A DNA stretch of 64,000 bases, from NCBI RefSeq assembly GCF_002952215.1, contig NZ_CP022600.1, positions 2,356,001-2,420,000 on the forward strand, given 5' to 3'. Both the position numbers and the translations under genes were made by a program. Of the stretch, positions 49,605 through 58,028 are shown piece after piece. This DNA is from Porphyrobacter sp. HT-58-2. GTDB lineage: Bacteria > Pseudomonadota > Alphaproteobacteria > Sphingomonadales > Sphingomonadaceae. Numbering within the stretch: the stretch's first letter is position 1; each line of letters begins with the position of its first letter. The notes under the pieces were generated by a model that worked only from the letters and a program-made list of their open reading frames with translations, made no database searches and was not told the DNA's origin.

Positions 49605-50891
49605 TTGGCAGACAAGACGGCGAAACTCGAAATCGGGGGCAAATCGTTCGAATACAGCGTGCTGGAAGGCAGCACCGGCCCCGATGTCATCGACATCCGC
49701 AAGCTGTATGCGCAGACCGGCGCATTCACCTTCGATCCCGGCTTCACATCGACCGCGTCCTGCGAAAGCGCGCTGACCTATATCGATGGCGATGAAGGCG
49801 TGCTGCTGCACCGCGGCTATCCGATCGGTCAGCTGGCCGAGGACTCGAGCTTTATGGAGGTCTCGTACCTGCTGCTCAACGGCGAACTGCCGAGCCAGCA
49901 GGAGCTTGATGAGTTCACCTACACCATCACCCGCCATACCATGCTGCACGAGCAGCTGATGACCTTCTATCGCGGTTTCCGCCGTGATGCGCACCCGATG
50001 GCGATTATGTGCGGCGTGGTCGGCGCGCTGTCGGCCTTTTACCATGACAGCACCGACATTTCCGATCCCGAACATCGCAAGATCAGCTCGCACCGCCTGA
50101 TCGCCAAGATGCCGACAATCGCGGCGATGGCCTACAAGTATTCGGTCGGCCAGCCCTTCATGTATCCTGACAACTCACTGTCCTATACCGGCAACTTCCT
50201 GCGTATGACCTTTGGCGTTCCGGCTGAGGAATATGAAGTGATCCCGGCGGTGGAGCGCGCGATGGACCGGATCTTCATCCTCCACGCCGACCACGAACAG
50301 AATGCCTCGACCTCGACCGTGCGTCTGGCCGGATCTTCGGGCGCCAACCCGTTCGCCTGCATCGCGGCCGGCATCGCCTGTCTGTGGGGTCCGGCGCATG
50401 GCGGCGCGAACGAAGCAGCGCTCAATATGCTCAAGGAAATCGGCACGCCTGACCGCATCCCTCACTACATCGAGCGCGCCAAGGACAAGAACGATCCGTT
50501 CCGCCTGATGGGCTTCGGCCACCGGGTCTACAAGAACTACGATCCGCGCGCGACGGTGATGCAGAAGACCGTGCGCGAGGTGTTCGATGCGCTGAAGGTC
50601 AATGATCCGCTGTTCGAGACCGCGCTGCGTCTCGAAGAGATCGCGCTTAACGATCCCTATTTCATCGAGAAGAAGCTGTTCCCGAACGTCGACTTCTATT
50701 CGGGCATCATCCTCTCGGCGATCGGCTTCCCGACGACGATGTTCACCGCGCTCTTTGCCCTCGCCCGCACCGTGGGCTGGGTGGCGCAGTGGAACGAGAT
50801 GATCAGCGATCCCGGCCAGAAGATCGGGCGTCCGCGCCAACTCTACACCGGCCCCACGCAGCGCGATTACGTGCCGCTGAGCGCGCGCTAA
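49605..50891 (+). CDS. gltA: Citrate synthase
   Basis: 428 residues from TTG 49605 ([12 protein letters not shown]), which has GGAGA 8 nt upstream and fits the usual length; a TTG at 49587 would add six residues. Catalytic residues: His in [11 protein letters not shown], His in [14 protein letters not shown] and Asp in the [10 protein letters not shown] region. Type II hexameric citrate synthase that starts the TCA cycle. Confidence 0.96.
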   Translation: MADKTAKLEIGGKSFEYSVLEGSTGPDVIDIRKLYAQTGAFTFDPGFTSTASCESALTYIDGDEGVLLHRGYPIGQLAEDSSFMEVSYLLLNGELPSQQELDEFTYTITRHTMLHEQLMTFYRGFRRDAHPMAIMCGVVGALSAFYHDSTDISDPEHRKISSHRLIAKMPTIAAMAYKYSVGQPFMYPDNSLSYTGNFLRMTFGVPAEEYEVIPAVERAMDRIFILHADHEQNASTSTVRLAGSSGANPFACIAAGIACLWGPAHGGANEAALNMLKEIGTPDRIPHYIERAKDKNDPFRLMGFGHRVYKNYDPRATVMQKTVREVFDALKVNDPLFETALRLEEIALNDPYFIEKKLFPNVDFYSGIILSAIGFPTTMFTALFALARTVGWVAQWNEMISDPGQKIGRPRQLYTGPTQRDYVPLSAR

Positions 50892-50906
50892 GGGGTCAAG
50901 CACGCC

Positions 50907-51098
50907 ATGATGATGCTCAGAACGGCTGGGGTTTTCCTCGTCGTCATGGGCATCATCTGGATGTTGCAGGGCGCAGGCGTGCTGAATTGGCCTGCCAACA
51001 GCTTCATGCTCGCCCAGCAGCAATGGGTCATTTTCGGCGCGCTGACCGCTCTGGTCGGCGCGCTGCTGTTTTGGGGCGCGGGACGGATCAGGCGCTGA
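50907..51098 (+). CDS. Small two-helix membrane protein
   Basis: 63 residues. Two hydrophobic helices (AGVFLVVMGIIWMLQGAGVL and WVIFGALTALVGALLFWGAG) flank the polar loop NWPANSFMLAQQQ; basic C-terminus RIRR. Follows gltA by 15 nt and ends immediately before the convergent kinase-like gene. Small proteins of this shape are common near gltA in related genomes, but no function is known. Confidence 0.75.
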   Translation: MMMLRTAGVFLVVMGIIWMLQGAGVLNWPANSFMLAQQQWVIFGALTALVGALLFWGAGRIRR

Positions 51099-52511
51099 TC
51101 AGAGCGCTGGCAGATCGAGCCGGAACAGCGCCCCGCCACCGGGCGCAGCCGCGACCGTCAGATCCCCCGCCATCGCACGGGCCAAGCGGCGCGAAATATA
51201 GAGGCCAAGGCCGGATCCGCCATCGCGCCCGCCGTCACTGTCGCGGCCCAGACGCTCGCCCTTGTCGAAGATGCGCTCGGCCTGCTCGGGGGTGACACCT
51301 TGACCCTCGTCTGCGACGGTTACAGAAACACGGCCATCGCCCGCTGTAAAGGCTGTAATCGTTACTGTGCTGGCGGCCGGAGCATAGGCAATCGCGTTGC
51401 CGATCAGATTGATGAGTATCTGAAGCACGCGGCGGAATTCAGCGCTGGCGATGGCCGCCCCGTGCTCGCCCTCGACCACCAGCACTGTCTCGCGGTTCTG
51501 CGCGCGCACTCCGAGGATGCCGGCCGCCCGCGCTGCCGCATCGGCAAGATCGACCGGCTCCTTTGCCGTGGCAAAGCCGGGGGTCTCGACCACTTCGAGA
51601 TCAGCCAGATCATCAAGCATCGCGGCAAGGTGTTGCCCTGCGCTCGCGATGGTTCCGGCGTAGTCGCTGTATTCATCACGCAGCGGCCCGGCGAGGCGCG
51701 CGCGGATGGTTTCGGCATTGGCGATGATCCGCGCTACGGGCTGCCGCAGCACCGGGGCAAGCGCTGTGCCAACAAGGCGGGTGGGCGAGGCTTCGAGCAC
51801 CTCACTGGCGTGGGGCGGCAGCCCGGCCAGCGCCATCAGCGGTTCCTCCGGGATCAGCAGCAGTTCAAAGCCGGTCGGCGCTTGCGCATCCGGGCCGAAC
51901 GGGATCAGACGAATACGCCAGTTACGCTGTGATCCGGCAAAGCGGCAGGCACCACCATCCAGCAGGCGCCAGTGAAGCGGCTGATGATGCGCGATTCCGG
52001 TGACCTCAACCAATTCGCTCCATAGCTGGCCGGGCTGTTGCATCGCGGCTGACTGAAGCATGACGGCATCGGGGGCCGTCGCGCTGAGCACCTGAAGCCG
52101 CTGACGGGCATCAAGCCGCGCGCTGACCTCTGCGGTCGCACGATCAATCGCATCAAGACGCTCGGCAAAGGCGCGGGTCCCGGCATCAAGCAGCGGGCTT
52201 CGCTGCCAGTTTTCGACCAGCACCTCGCAGCCGCCCCCCTCGGTATCGCTCAGCGGATGGATACGCGCAAAGCCCGAAACTTCGGCATCGCCATCAAAGG
52301 CGCTGAAAGGGCGCGCAATCCTAAGCCTCATGACACGCGCCTGCCGCACCAACGCAAGCAGTTCGGGGATGGCCAGCGTTCCAGGAAGAGCCCCGCCGCA
52401 CCGCTCCTGCAAGTTCGCCAGCGCATCGTCAGCCGACAGCAACCGGTCGCACGCATCGGTGAGGCCATAGGCGCCCAGCAGGGATTCGGTGCGATCCATC
52501 GTGTTCATCAC
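51099..52511 (-). CDS. Histidine-kinase-like protein lacking the phospho-acceptor histidine
   Basis: 470 residues, no membrane segment. N-terminal 240 residues include PAS-like parts. The dimerisation helix aligns with the usual H-box SHELRTPL as APVLRQPV, with Pro253 (codon CCG) where the histidine belongs. The ATPase domain is well kept: N-box NLIGNAIAYAP (N372), DEGQGV 401-406 and GSGLGLYIS 432-440. So ATP binding is likely but autophosphorylation at the normal site is not. Overlaps the next gene upstream by 4 nt. It could be a scaffold or an ATP-dependent conformational switch. Confidence 0.82.
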   Translation of the reverse strand: MMNTMDRTESLLGAYGLTDACDRLLSADDALANLQERCGGALPGTLAIPELLALVRQARVMRLRIARPFSAFDGDAEVSGFARIHPLSDTEGGGCEVLVENWQRSPLLDAGTRAFAERLDAIDRATAEVSARLDARQRLQVLSATAPDAVMLQSAAMQQPGQLWSELVEVTGIAHHQPLHWRLLDGGACRFAGSQRNWRIRLIPFGPDAQAPTGFELLLIPEEPLMALAGLPPHASEVLEASPTRLVGTALAPVLRQPVARIIANAETIRARLAGPLRDEYSDYAGTIASAGQHLAAMLDDLADLEVVETPGFATAKEPVDLADAAARAAGILGVRAQNRETVLVVEGEHGAAIASAEFRRVLQILINLIGNAIAYAPAASTVTITAFTAGDGRVSVTVADEGQGVTPEQAERIFDKGERLGRDSDGGRDGGSGLGLYISRRLARAMAGDLTVAAAPGGGALFRLDLPAL

Positions 52512-53446
52512 ACGAACCCGCTGCCAGCCAGCAGCGTCGCAGCCTGTTCGGCAGTCAGTTCGGCAAGCCCGCGAGGCAATCGCCCACTCGGCTCTACGAT
52601 CAGGATCTGCCGTTCAATCGCCGCCGGGCTCACGTCGGTAGCCCGGAGCAACAGGGCAAGCCTTGCGCTTTGCCCTTCATGGCAGGCCAGCACTGCCCCC
52701 TCTCGCGAGCTGCGGGTCGACAGGGCCAGCGCGCTCGCGAACAGCGCCAGTCCGGCATGATCGAGCGCCAGCGCCGCCACGACGCCGCGTCGCATACCAC
52801 CCGCAAGCCGAGCCAGGAGACCAAGGCGGCTCGCGCCCTCATCATAGCTTGCCTGCATCCGCGAGAACGCTGCGGCATCGGGCATATCGCGGCAAGCAAC
52901 CGAAAGCAGACGGTGGAACAGTTCGGCCGGCAGCTCGCCCAATGGCAGCTCCATCCGGCGCTGGCGCTGCATGAAGCGCGATTGCGCCGCCAGTGACTGC
53001 ATTGCGAGAGCCGCAGTCGCGCTGTCTTCGGATGCAATGAGTTCCTGAAGCAACGGGCTGAGCACGGGATCAATGGCGTGCCTCTGAAACAGGCGGTCGG
53101 CGATCAGGCCTTCGGCAGCCAGCGCATGGCAAAAGCCGAGCAGATCCTCATCTGCCATGAGCCGTTCCGCCAATTGGTCGATCGCGTCTGAATCGGGCCG
53201 TGTGTGCGCGCGGATGCCCGGATCATGCCCGTCGCAAACCGCAATCAGTTGAGCCGCGAGATCCTGTATCATGCCCCCGACGCGGGCGAGCACCGCATCA
53301 CTGACAAGCGCCTTGGCTTCGCTTGACAGCAGGTGGCGCAGAACCGGGACGACCGCCGCCATCGCGCGGGCTTCCCGCACGATTTCGTCCCTCAGGATCG
53401 CCTCGACATCAGCGCCGGGGGCAAGGTCCATCGTCTTTTCGCCCAT
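52508..53446 (-). CDS. Alpha-helical protein of unknown function, DUF2336-like
   Basis: About 312 residues from ATG 53446 (alternatives 53470 and 53431). Rich in Ala/Leu, with helical pairs such as SDAVLARVGGMIQDLAAQL, DPVLSPLLQELIASED and ELPAELFHRLLSVA. The repeated pattern of LSPLLQELIASEDSATAALAM recalls the DUF2336 helical repeats of alphaproteobacteria, but I would not insist. Its stop overlaps the start of the kinase-like gene, so the two are translated together and probably act together. Confidence 0.65.
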   Translation of the reverse strand: MGEKTMDLAPGADVEAILRDEIVREARAMAAVVPVLRHLLSSEAKALVSDAVLARVGGMIQDLAAQLIAVCDGHDPGIRAHTRPDSDAIDQLAERLMADEDLLGFCHALAAEGLIADRLFQRHAIDPVLSPLLQELIASEDSATAALAMQSLAAQSRFMQRQRRMELPLGELPAELFHRLLSVACRDMPDAAAFSRMQASYDEGASRLGLLARLAGGMRRGVVAALALDHAGLALFASALALSTRSSREGAVLACHEGQSARLALLLRATDVSPAAIERQILIVEPSGRLPRGLAELTAEQAATLLAGSGFV

Positions 53447-53488
53447 CGTTGCAAGGCATAGCACCCGCATAGTTAAAAGCGTGTTAGA

Positions 53489-54685
53489 TCAATCCACCCT
53501 CCCGCGCAGCAGCAAACCGGCCAGTAGCCCCAAGGCGAGACAGGCTATTGCTTCAGGCAAGAGGTTGGCGGCTGTTGCAAGGGCAAGGGCGCACAGCAGA
53601 CAAACGCGGTCGGAAGCGATGGCGAGAACCGGGCTGGCGGTGGAGCGCTCGGTAAGGCGGGCCATGCCGATGGTTAACGGGCCAAGCACCGCCAGTGGCT
53701 GCCATTCGGGCCAGGGCGCAAGCGCGAACCAGAGATTTGCCGCAACCAATAAATCCGCGCCGGCCTTCAGAACATCACCAGCGCGTGGCCGTGCCTCCAC
53801 CCTTCGCAGCGCTGCAGAGAGCGAGGCATAGGACAGCGAGACTCTCGCCGCAAAGCTCCCGAGCGCCGCCACACCCAATGCTGCAAACGCAGCACCGAAG
53901 ACGGCGATCAGCACCGCAGCAGCGAGCAATGCCAGCGCTACGCTTCCGGCAATCAGCCCGCCCTGCACCAACCCGCGCGGCGCGAGCGCGCGCACCAGCC
54001 TTCCGGCGAGCGCTGCCGATGGCACACGCCAGTCAGCCGGGCCAGCTGCGGCTGCAATCAGCGCCTGTTCGTGTCGAACGACCGCAGCGGCGCTTTCTGC
54101 CAGCAGCCAGCTTTCCGGCGCGAGATTATCTGCCGTAAGCTCGCGGCACGGTGTCCCGGCCTGGAGCGCAAGCCGGAGCAACACCGAGATCGCGTCGGCA
54201 TCGGCGGGAAAATCGGCGAGCTGCTGCACCGGCTTCCCGCGCATCACAAGCAAGCCTGCCCAATGGCGCGCGGCGTCGATTCGCTCGAAATCTTCTGGAT
54301 AAGTGGTCGCCAGAGGGTGATCGGAAGGTATCCCCGCAACCATCCGTTGCAGCTCAGACCCGGCACCAACCAGGGCGCGCACGACGGTCGGATCAGGCAC
54401 CAGCCCGTCGTGCAGAATGATCAGATCATCTTCTGACCGCACCAGCGCCGGGATCGCGGCAAAACCCTGCAAGGCATGGAAGGCAGCCCCGCCTGCCTCT
54501 ACCATGTGCTGAAGCTGCAGCACCTCGCGGTCACGTCTGTCACACAGACACAATACCCGCTCGACGCCTAGCGATTGCAGCAGCGCGACCTGCCAAGCCA
54601 GCACACTACGGCCAGCAAGCATGAGTGAGGCACGGCGCTCGCCGGATTCGGCATCACGCAAAGCGGCAATCAGGCCAACGCGCAT
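53489..54685 (-). CDS. Nucleotidyltransferase-like protein with C-terminal membrane domain
   Basis: 398 residues. The first 200 resemble a degenerate sugar-nucleotidyltransferase fold (LMLAGRSVLAWQVALLQSLGVERVLCLCD, DDLIILHDGLVPD), without the GxGTRL loop. The rest has four to five membrane helices (GGLIAGSVALALLAAAVLIAVFG and others). The order of parts recalls IPCT/DIPPS-type fusions to CDP-alcohol phosphotransferases, but the DGx2AR...Gx3Dx3D motif is missing, so catalysis is doubtful. 43 nt upstream of the helical unknown gene on the same strand. Confidence 0.6.
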   Translation of the reverse strand: MRVGLIAALRDAESGERRASLMLAGRSVLAWQVALLQSLGVERVLCLCDRRDREVLQLQHMVEAGGAAFHALQGFAAIPALVRSEDDLIILHDGLVPDPTVVRALVGAGSELQRMVAGIPSDHPLATTYPEDFERIDAARHWAGLLVMRGKPVQQLADFPADADAISVLLRLALQAGTPCRELTADNLAPESWLLAESAAAVVRHEQALIAAAAGPADWRVPSAALAGRLVRALAPRGLVQGGLIAGSVALALLAAAVLIAVFGAAFAALGVAALGSFAARVSLSYASLSAALRRVEARPRAGDVLKAGADLLVAANLWFALAPWPEWQPLAVLGPLTIGMARLTERSTASPVLAIASDRVCLLCALALATAANLLPEAIACLALGLLAGLLLRGRVD

Positions 54686-54800
54686 GGCTGGTTCGCTTTC
54701 CGACGCGGAAATGCGCCGACTACGACGATTGGCGCGTTCAGCTCAGCGGTTCAAGCGTGAGCGAGCAGGTTTTACCCCCGCAAACACCCAGAGGAGCGTT

Positions 54801-55124
54801 TCATCGCTGCCCCTCGCGGGCGCGGGTGCGATGGAAACGATTGAGCACCGCCTCGACCTCGCGGATCGCCATCGGCTCACCCGGGGCAGCATGAAGCGCG
54901 ATTTCCGCAGCTTGAAGGAGGTCTTCGGCGTGGAAGCTGGCGGCAAGCCCCTTCAGTCGCATCGCGGCCACGTGCCAATTTCCGTCGCATCGGGCGCGCT
55001 TGAGCAGATCCAGCTGCTTGGCCGCGCTGTCGATGAAGGCACTGCGCAGCTCGCGCAGCAAGGCGGCATCGTCGCCGGCTGCTGCTGCAAGGGTCGCATC
55101 AAGGGCACCGTGGTTGAACGCCAT
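54801..55124 (-). CDS. HPt-like protein lacking the phospho-acceptor histidine
   Basis: 107 residues from ATG 55124. Helices ALLRELRSAFIDSAAKQLDLLKRA and HVAAMRLKGLAASFHAEDLLQAAEIAL match a histidine phosphotransfer domain; the HTLKGAA signature reads MRLKGLA, so Met55 stands where the phosphorylated histidine should be. A histidine (H51) lies one helical turn earlier. It is first in a same-strand run with the nucleotidyltransferase-like, DUF2336-like and kinase-like genes, and divergent from the large coiled-coil protein. Confidence 0.7.
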   Translation of the reverse strand: MAFNHGALDATLAAAAGDDAALLRELRSAFIDSAAKQLDLLKRARCDGNWHVAAMRLKGLAASFHAEDLLQAAEIALHAAPGEPMAIREVEAVLNRFHRTRAREGQR

Positions 55125-55194
55125 GTGATCCGGGATAGGACGGATTAGGTTAAAGCGGGGTTTATCCCGATTCCGGCTGTGGTATGGATGTCCC

Positions 55195-57747
55195 ATGGCA
55201 GGACGGCACCAGATGCGCGCCTTGGGGCGCAAGGGCAATGATGACGGCACCGCGGAAACCGCTGTGGCCGAAATCGAGGATCAGGACGCATCCGCACAGG
55301 ATGCGCTGGAGCAGTCCGATGACTGGACCAATGACGAACTCTCGCCAGGCGGGGATGCGGCACGGTTCGGCTGGCTGACCCCGGCACTGGCACTGCTTGC
55401 AGTGGCAAGTTGGACCGGCTTTTTCGGCTGGGCGCATCAAGCGGAGATTCTCGCTCGCCCTGCCCCGGCTGTATGGGCCGGCTGGGTGGTCGAATGGGCC
55501 GTTCCGGTCGCGCTGATCGGGATCGTGTGGCTGCTGGCCATGCGCTCCTCGCGGGCTGAAGCGAACCGCTTCGCTACCGCTGCTGCGCAGATGAACCGCG
55601 AAAGCGCGGCGCTCGAAGCCAGGCTCAAGGTGGTCAACCGTGAACTCAGTCTGGCCCGCGAATTTCTTGCCGCAGAGGCCCGCGATCTCGAAGCTCTTGG
55701 CCGGATCGCCGCCGAACGGATTTCTGCCAATGCCGGAGAACTGCAGAGCCTTATCGCCAGCAACGGCGCACAGGTCGAGGCGATCAGCACTGCAAGCGAA
55801 ACCGCGCTCGGGAACATGAACCTCCTGCGCGATCATCTGCCGGTCATCGCCAATGCCGCGCGCGATGTTGCCAACCAGATTGGCAGTGCTGGCCGCAACG
55901 CGCAGGAACAGCTGGATCAGATGCGCACCGGTTTTGACCGGTTGGCACAAGCTGGCAGCACCAGCGAGACGCAGGTTGAAAAGGTCAGCGCGCAGGTCAG
56001 CGAAACGCTTGGCAGCTTAGAGGATCAGCTGGCCCGGATCGAGGAAATCGCAGCCAATCGCCTTTTCGCAGTGCAAGCAGAGACCGAAGCCTTTCGCACC
56101 CGCTTTGCCGCACTCGAGCAAGAGGCGCTGGCTGCCCAAAGCGAGCGCACCCAGACGCTTGCGAGCGAAGGCGATGCCATTGCCGCACGGCTCCAGTCCG
56201 CCAGCGAAAACGCGCAATCGAGTTTCGCTGCCGCAATTGCCGCGCTCAATGAAACACTGACTGAGAAGCTCCAGCTTATCGATCAGATCGACCAGAACAA
56301 TGGCACCGCATCGCAGGATCGACTTGCCGCGCTGCGTGCCGAGATCGAGAGGTTCGATACCGAACTGTCCGAACGCTCCCGTCGCTTTGCCGAGTTGATC
56401 GAGCAGCGGCAGGCCGCATTCGAGACGCACGAGGCGCAGGCAAGCGAAGTTCTAGCACAACGCCTGGCAGCGCTGGACGATGCGCTCGCGCAGCGGCGTG
56501 AGGTGCAGATGGCCGATCTGGCGCGGCTGGTGAACGAAGGCGAAGCTCTTTCCTCAAGAGTAACAGAACTCAGCCAGTTGATGGCAAATGCCGCGACAAC
56601 GGGGGAGACGGCACGCTCCAGCCTGGGTGCAGGTCTCAACGCGCTCGGACAACAGCTTGACGAGCGCCGCGCCGCCCTTGCCGAAACCGAGGTTCAGCTC
56701 ACACAATTGACTGAAGCGGGCGTCCGGCTGCTCGAAATCATCCAGTCCGGCACACGGACATCGCGTGAAGATCTGGCAGCGGCCATTGACGCTGCCAGCG
56801 AAAGGCTTGAAGGCGTAGAAGCGCGCGCTGGAAAGGTCGAAGCCCTGATGCTGCGCAGCGCGCAGGCGGGCGGTGACCTGTCCGACTATCTGCTGCGCAC
56901 CCGCTCTGAAATCGATGCAGCTGAAGTGGCGATCGCAGGCTTCAAATCACGGTTGGCGGAACAGTCGGAGGACGCGCTTGCCCGGCTGCAGGGCTTGCGC
57001 GGCGGCTTTGCCCGACTGGCCGAGGAAAGCGGGGCTCTTGCCGGGGAAACGCAGGACCAGTTGCGCGCAGCACTTGCCCAGCTTGAAGCTGCGATTGCTC
57101 AAGCCTTTGCAACGCTGGACGCTGGTGTGCGTGACAAGGCAGCGGCACTGGCCGAAAGCATCGGCGGTGAGGCGGTGGGCGTGCTTGAAAGGGCGCTGCG
57201 CAACGAAGCGGCCGAGACGATCGGCAAGCTGGAACAATCAGCAGCCCATGCCTCTGGCGTGGGACGTGAAGCCGCCATCCAGCTGCGTGATCAACTGGTC
57301 AAGGTCAACGAACTGACCGGCAATCTCGAACAGCGTGTCGCCCGCGCCCGCGAGCTAGCCGAGGAACAGGTCAATAATGACTTTGCCCGGCGCATGGCAC
57401 TGATCACCGATGCACTCAATTCGGCGGCGATCGACATTTCGGGTGCTTTGTCGAACGAAGTCGCCGACACGGCCTGGGACGCCTATCTGAAAGGGGATCG
57501 CGGGATTTTCACGCGCCGCGCTGTGCGCCTGATCGATAACGGGACAGCAAAAGATATCGCCACGTTGTACACCGGGGACGAGACCTTCAAGATCAATGTC
57601 AGCCGTTACATTCATGATTTCGAGGCACTGCTGCGGCAAACTCTGTCGACGCGCGACGGCCATGTGCTGAGCGTGACGATGCTCGGGTCGGATATGGGCA
57701 AGCTCTATGTCGCGCTTGCTCAGGCAATCCAGCGCTTTCGCGCCTAG
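55195..57747 (+). CDS. Large membrane-anchored coiled-coil protein
   Basis: 850 residues. An acidic N-terminus (about 1-55) is followed by two membrane helices (about 60-78 and 98-116) and some 600 residues of Ala/Glu/Gln-rich coiled coil rich in LxxL and QLDE-type heptads. The last 110 residues (from about 740: NEVADTAWDAYLKGDRGIFTRRAVRLI ... MGKLYVALAQAIQRFR) are not coiled coil and look like a conserved folded domain. No Walker motif. Comparable long coiled coils organise envelope or poles in alphaproteobacteria; role here is unknown. No clear promoter in the 70-nt divergent region. Confidence 0.75.
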   Translation: MAGRHQMRALGRKGNDDGTAETAVAEIEDQDASAQDALEQSDDWTNDELSPGGDAARFGWLTPALALLAVASWTGFFGWAHQAEILARPAPAVWAGWVVEWAVPVALIGIVWLLAMRSSRAEANRFATAAAQMNRESAALEARLKVVNRELSLAREFLAAEARDLEALGRIAAERISANAGELQSLIASNGAQVEAISTASETALGNMNLLRDHLPVIANAARDVANQIGSAGRNAQEQLDQMRTGFDRLAQAGSTSETQVEKVSAQVSETLGSLEDQLARIEEIAANRLFAVQAETEAFRTRFAALEQEALAAQSERTQTLASEGDAIAARLQSASENAQSSFAAAIAALNETLTEKLQLIDQIDQNNGTASQDRLAALRAEIERFDTELSERSRRFAELIEQRQAAFETHEAQASEVLAQRLAALDDALAQRREVQMADLARLVNEGEALSSRVTELSQLMANAATTGETARSSLGAGLNALGQQLDERRAALAETEVQLTQLTEAGVRLLEIIQSGTRTSREDLAAAIDAASERLEGVEARAGKVEALMLRSAQAGGDLSDYLLRTRSEIDAAEVAIAGFKSRLAEQSEDALARLQGLRGGFARLAEESGALAGETQDQLRAALAQLEAAIAQAFATLDAGVRDKAAALAESIGGEAVGVLERALRNEAAETIGKLEQSAAHASGVGREAAIQLRDQLVKVNELTGNLEQRVARARELAEEQVNNDFARRMALITDALNSAAIDISGALSNEVADTAWDAYLKGDRGIFTRRAVRLIDNGTAKDIATLYTGDETFKINVSRYIHDFEALLRQTLSTRDGHVLSVTMLGSDMGKLYVALAQAIQRFRA

Positions 57748-58028
57748 GCCCCTGTCGGTTCCGGCGGCTTGGGCAGGACGTCGATATCCGCAACGGTGAT
57801 CCAGCCATACTGGTAATTGGCGACGAACAGCGCCGTCAGCACAGCGGCGATAACGGTCGCCCGAATCACGATCCGGCCAGGACGGAAGTTCACCGGAGCG
57901 CTTTCGGCCTGTCCGGGCACAATCGCCTCGCCCGTCTCCTGTGCGGTGCGCAGGCCGAAGGGGAGCATCACGAAGGCGCTCATTACCCAGAACAGGAAAT
58001 AGATCGCCGCAATCGAGGTGATCTGCAT
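57744..58028 (-). CDS. DUF1467 family membrane protein
   Basis: 94 residues with two membrane helices (AAIYFLFWVMSAFVMLPFGL and IRATVIAAVLTALFVANYQYGWI) and a Pro-rich tail. SAFVMLPFGLRTAQE is the DUF1467 signature. Function unknown; regularly found downstream of rnj in alphaproteobacteria, here overlapping its stop by 1 nt, and its 3' end overlaps that of the convergent coiled-coil gene by 4 nt. Confidence 0.88.
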   Translation of the reverse strand: MQITSIAAIYFLFWVMSAFVMLPFGLRTAQETGEAIVPGQAESAPVNFRPGRIVIRATVIAAVLTALFVANYQYGWITVADIDVLPKPPEPTGA

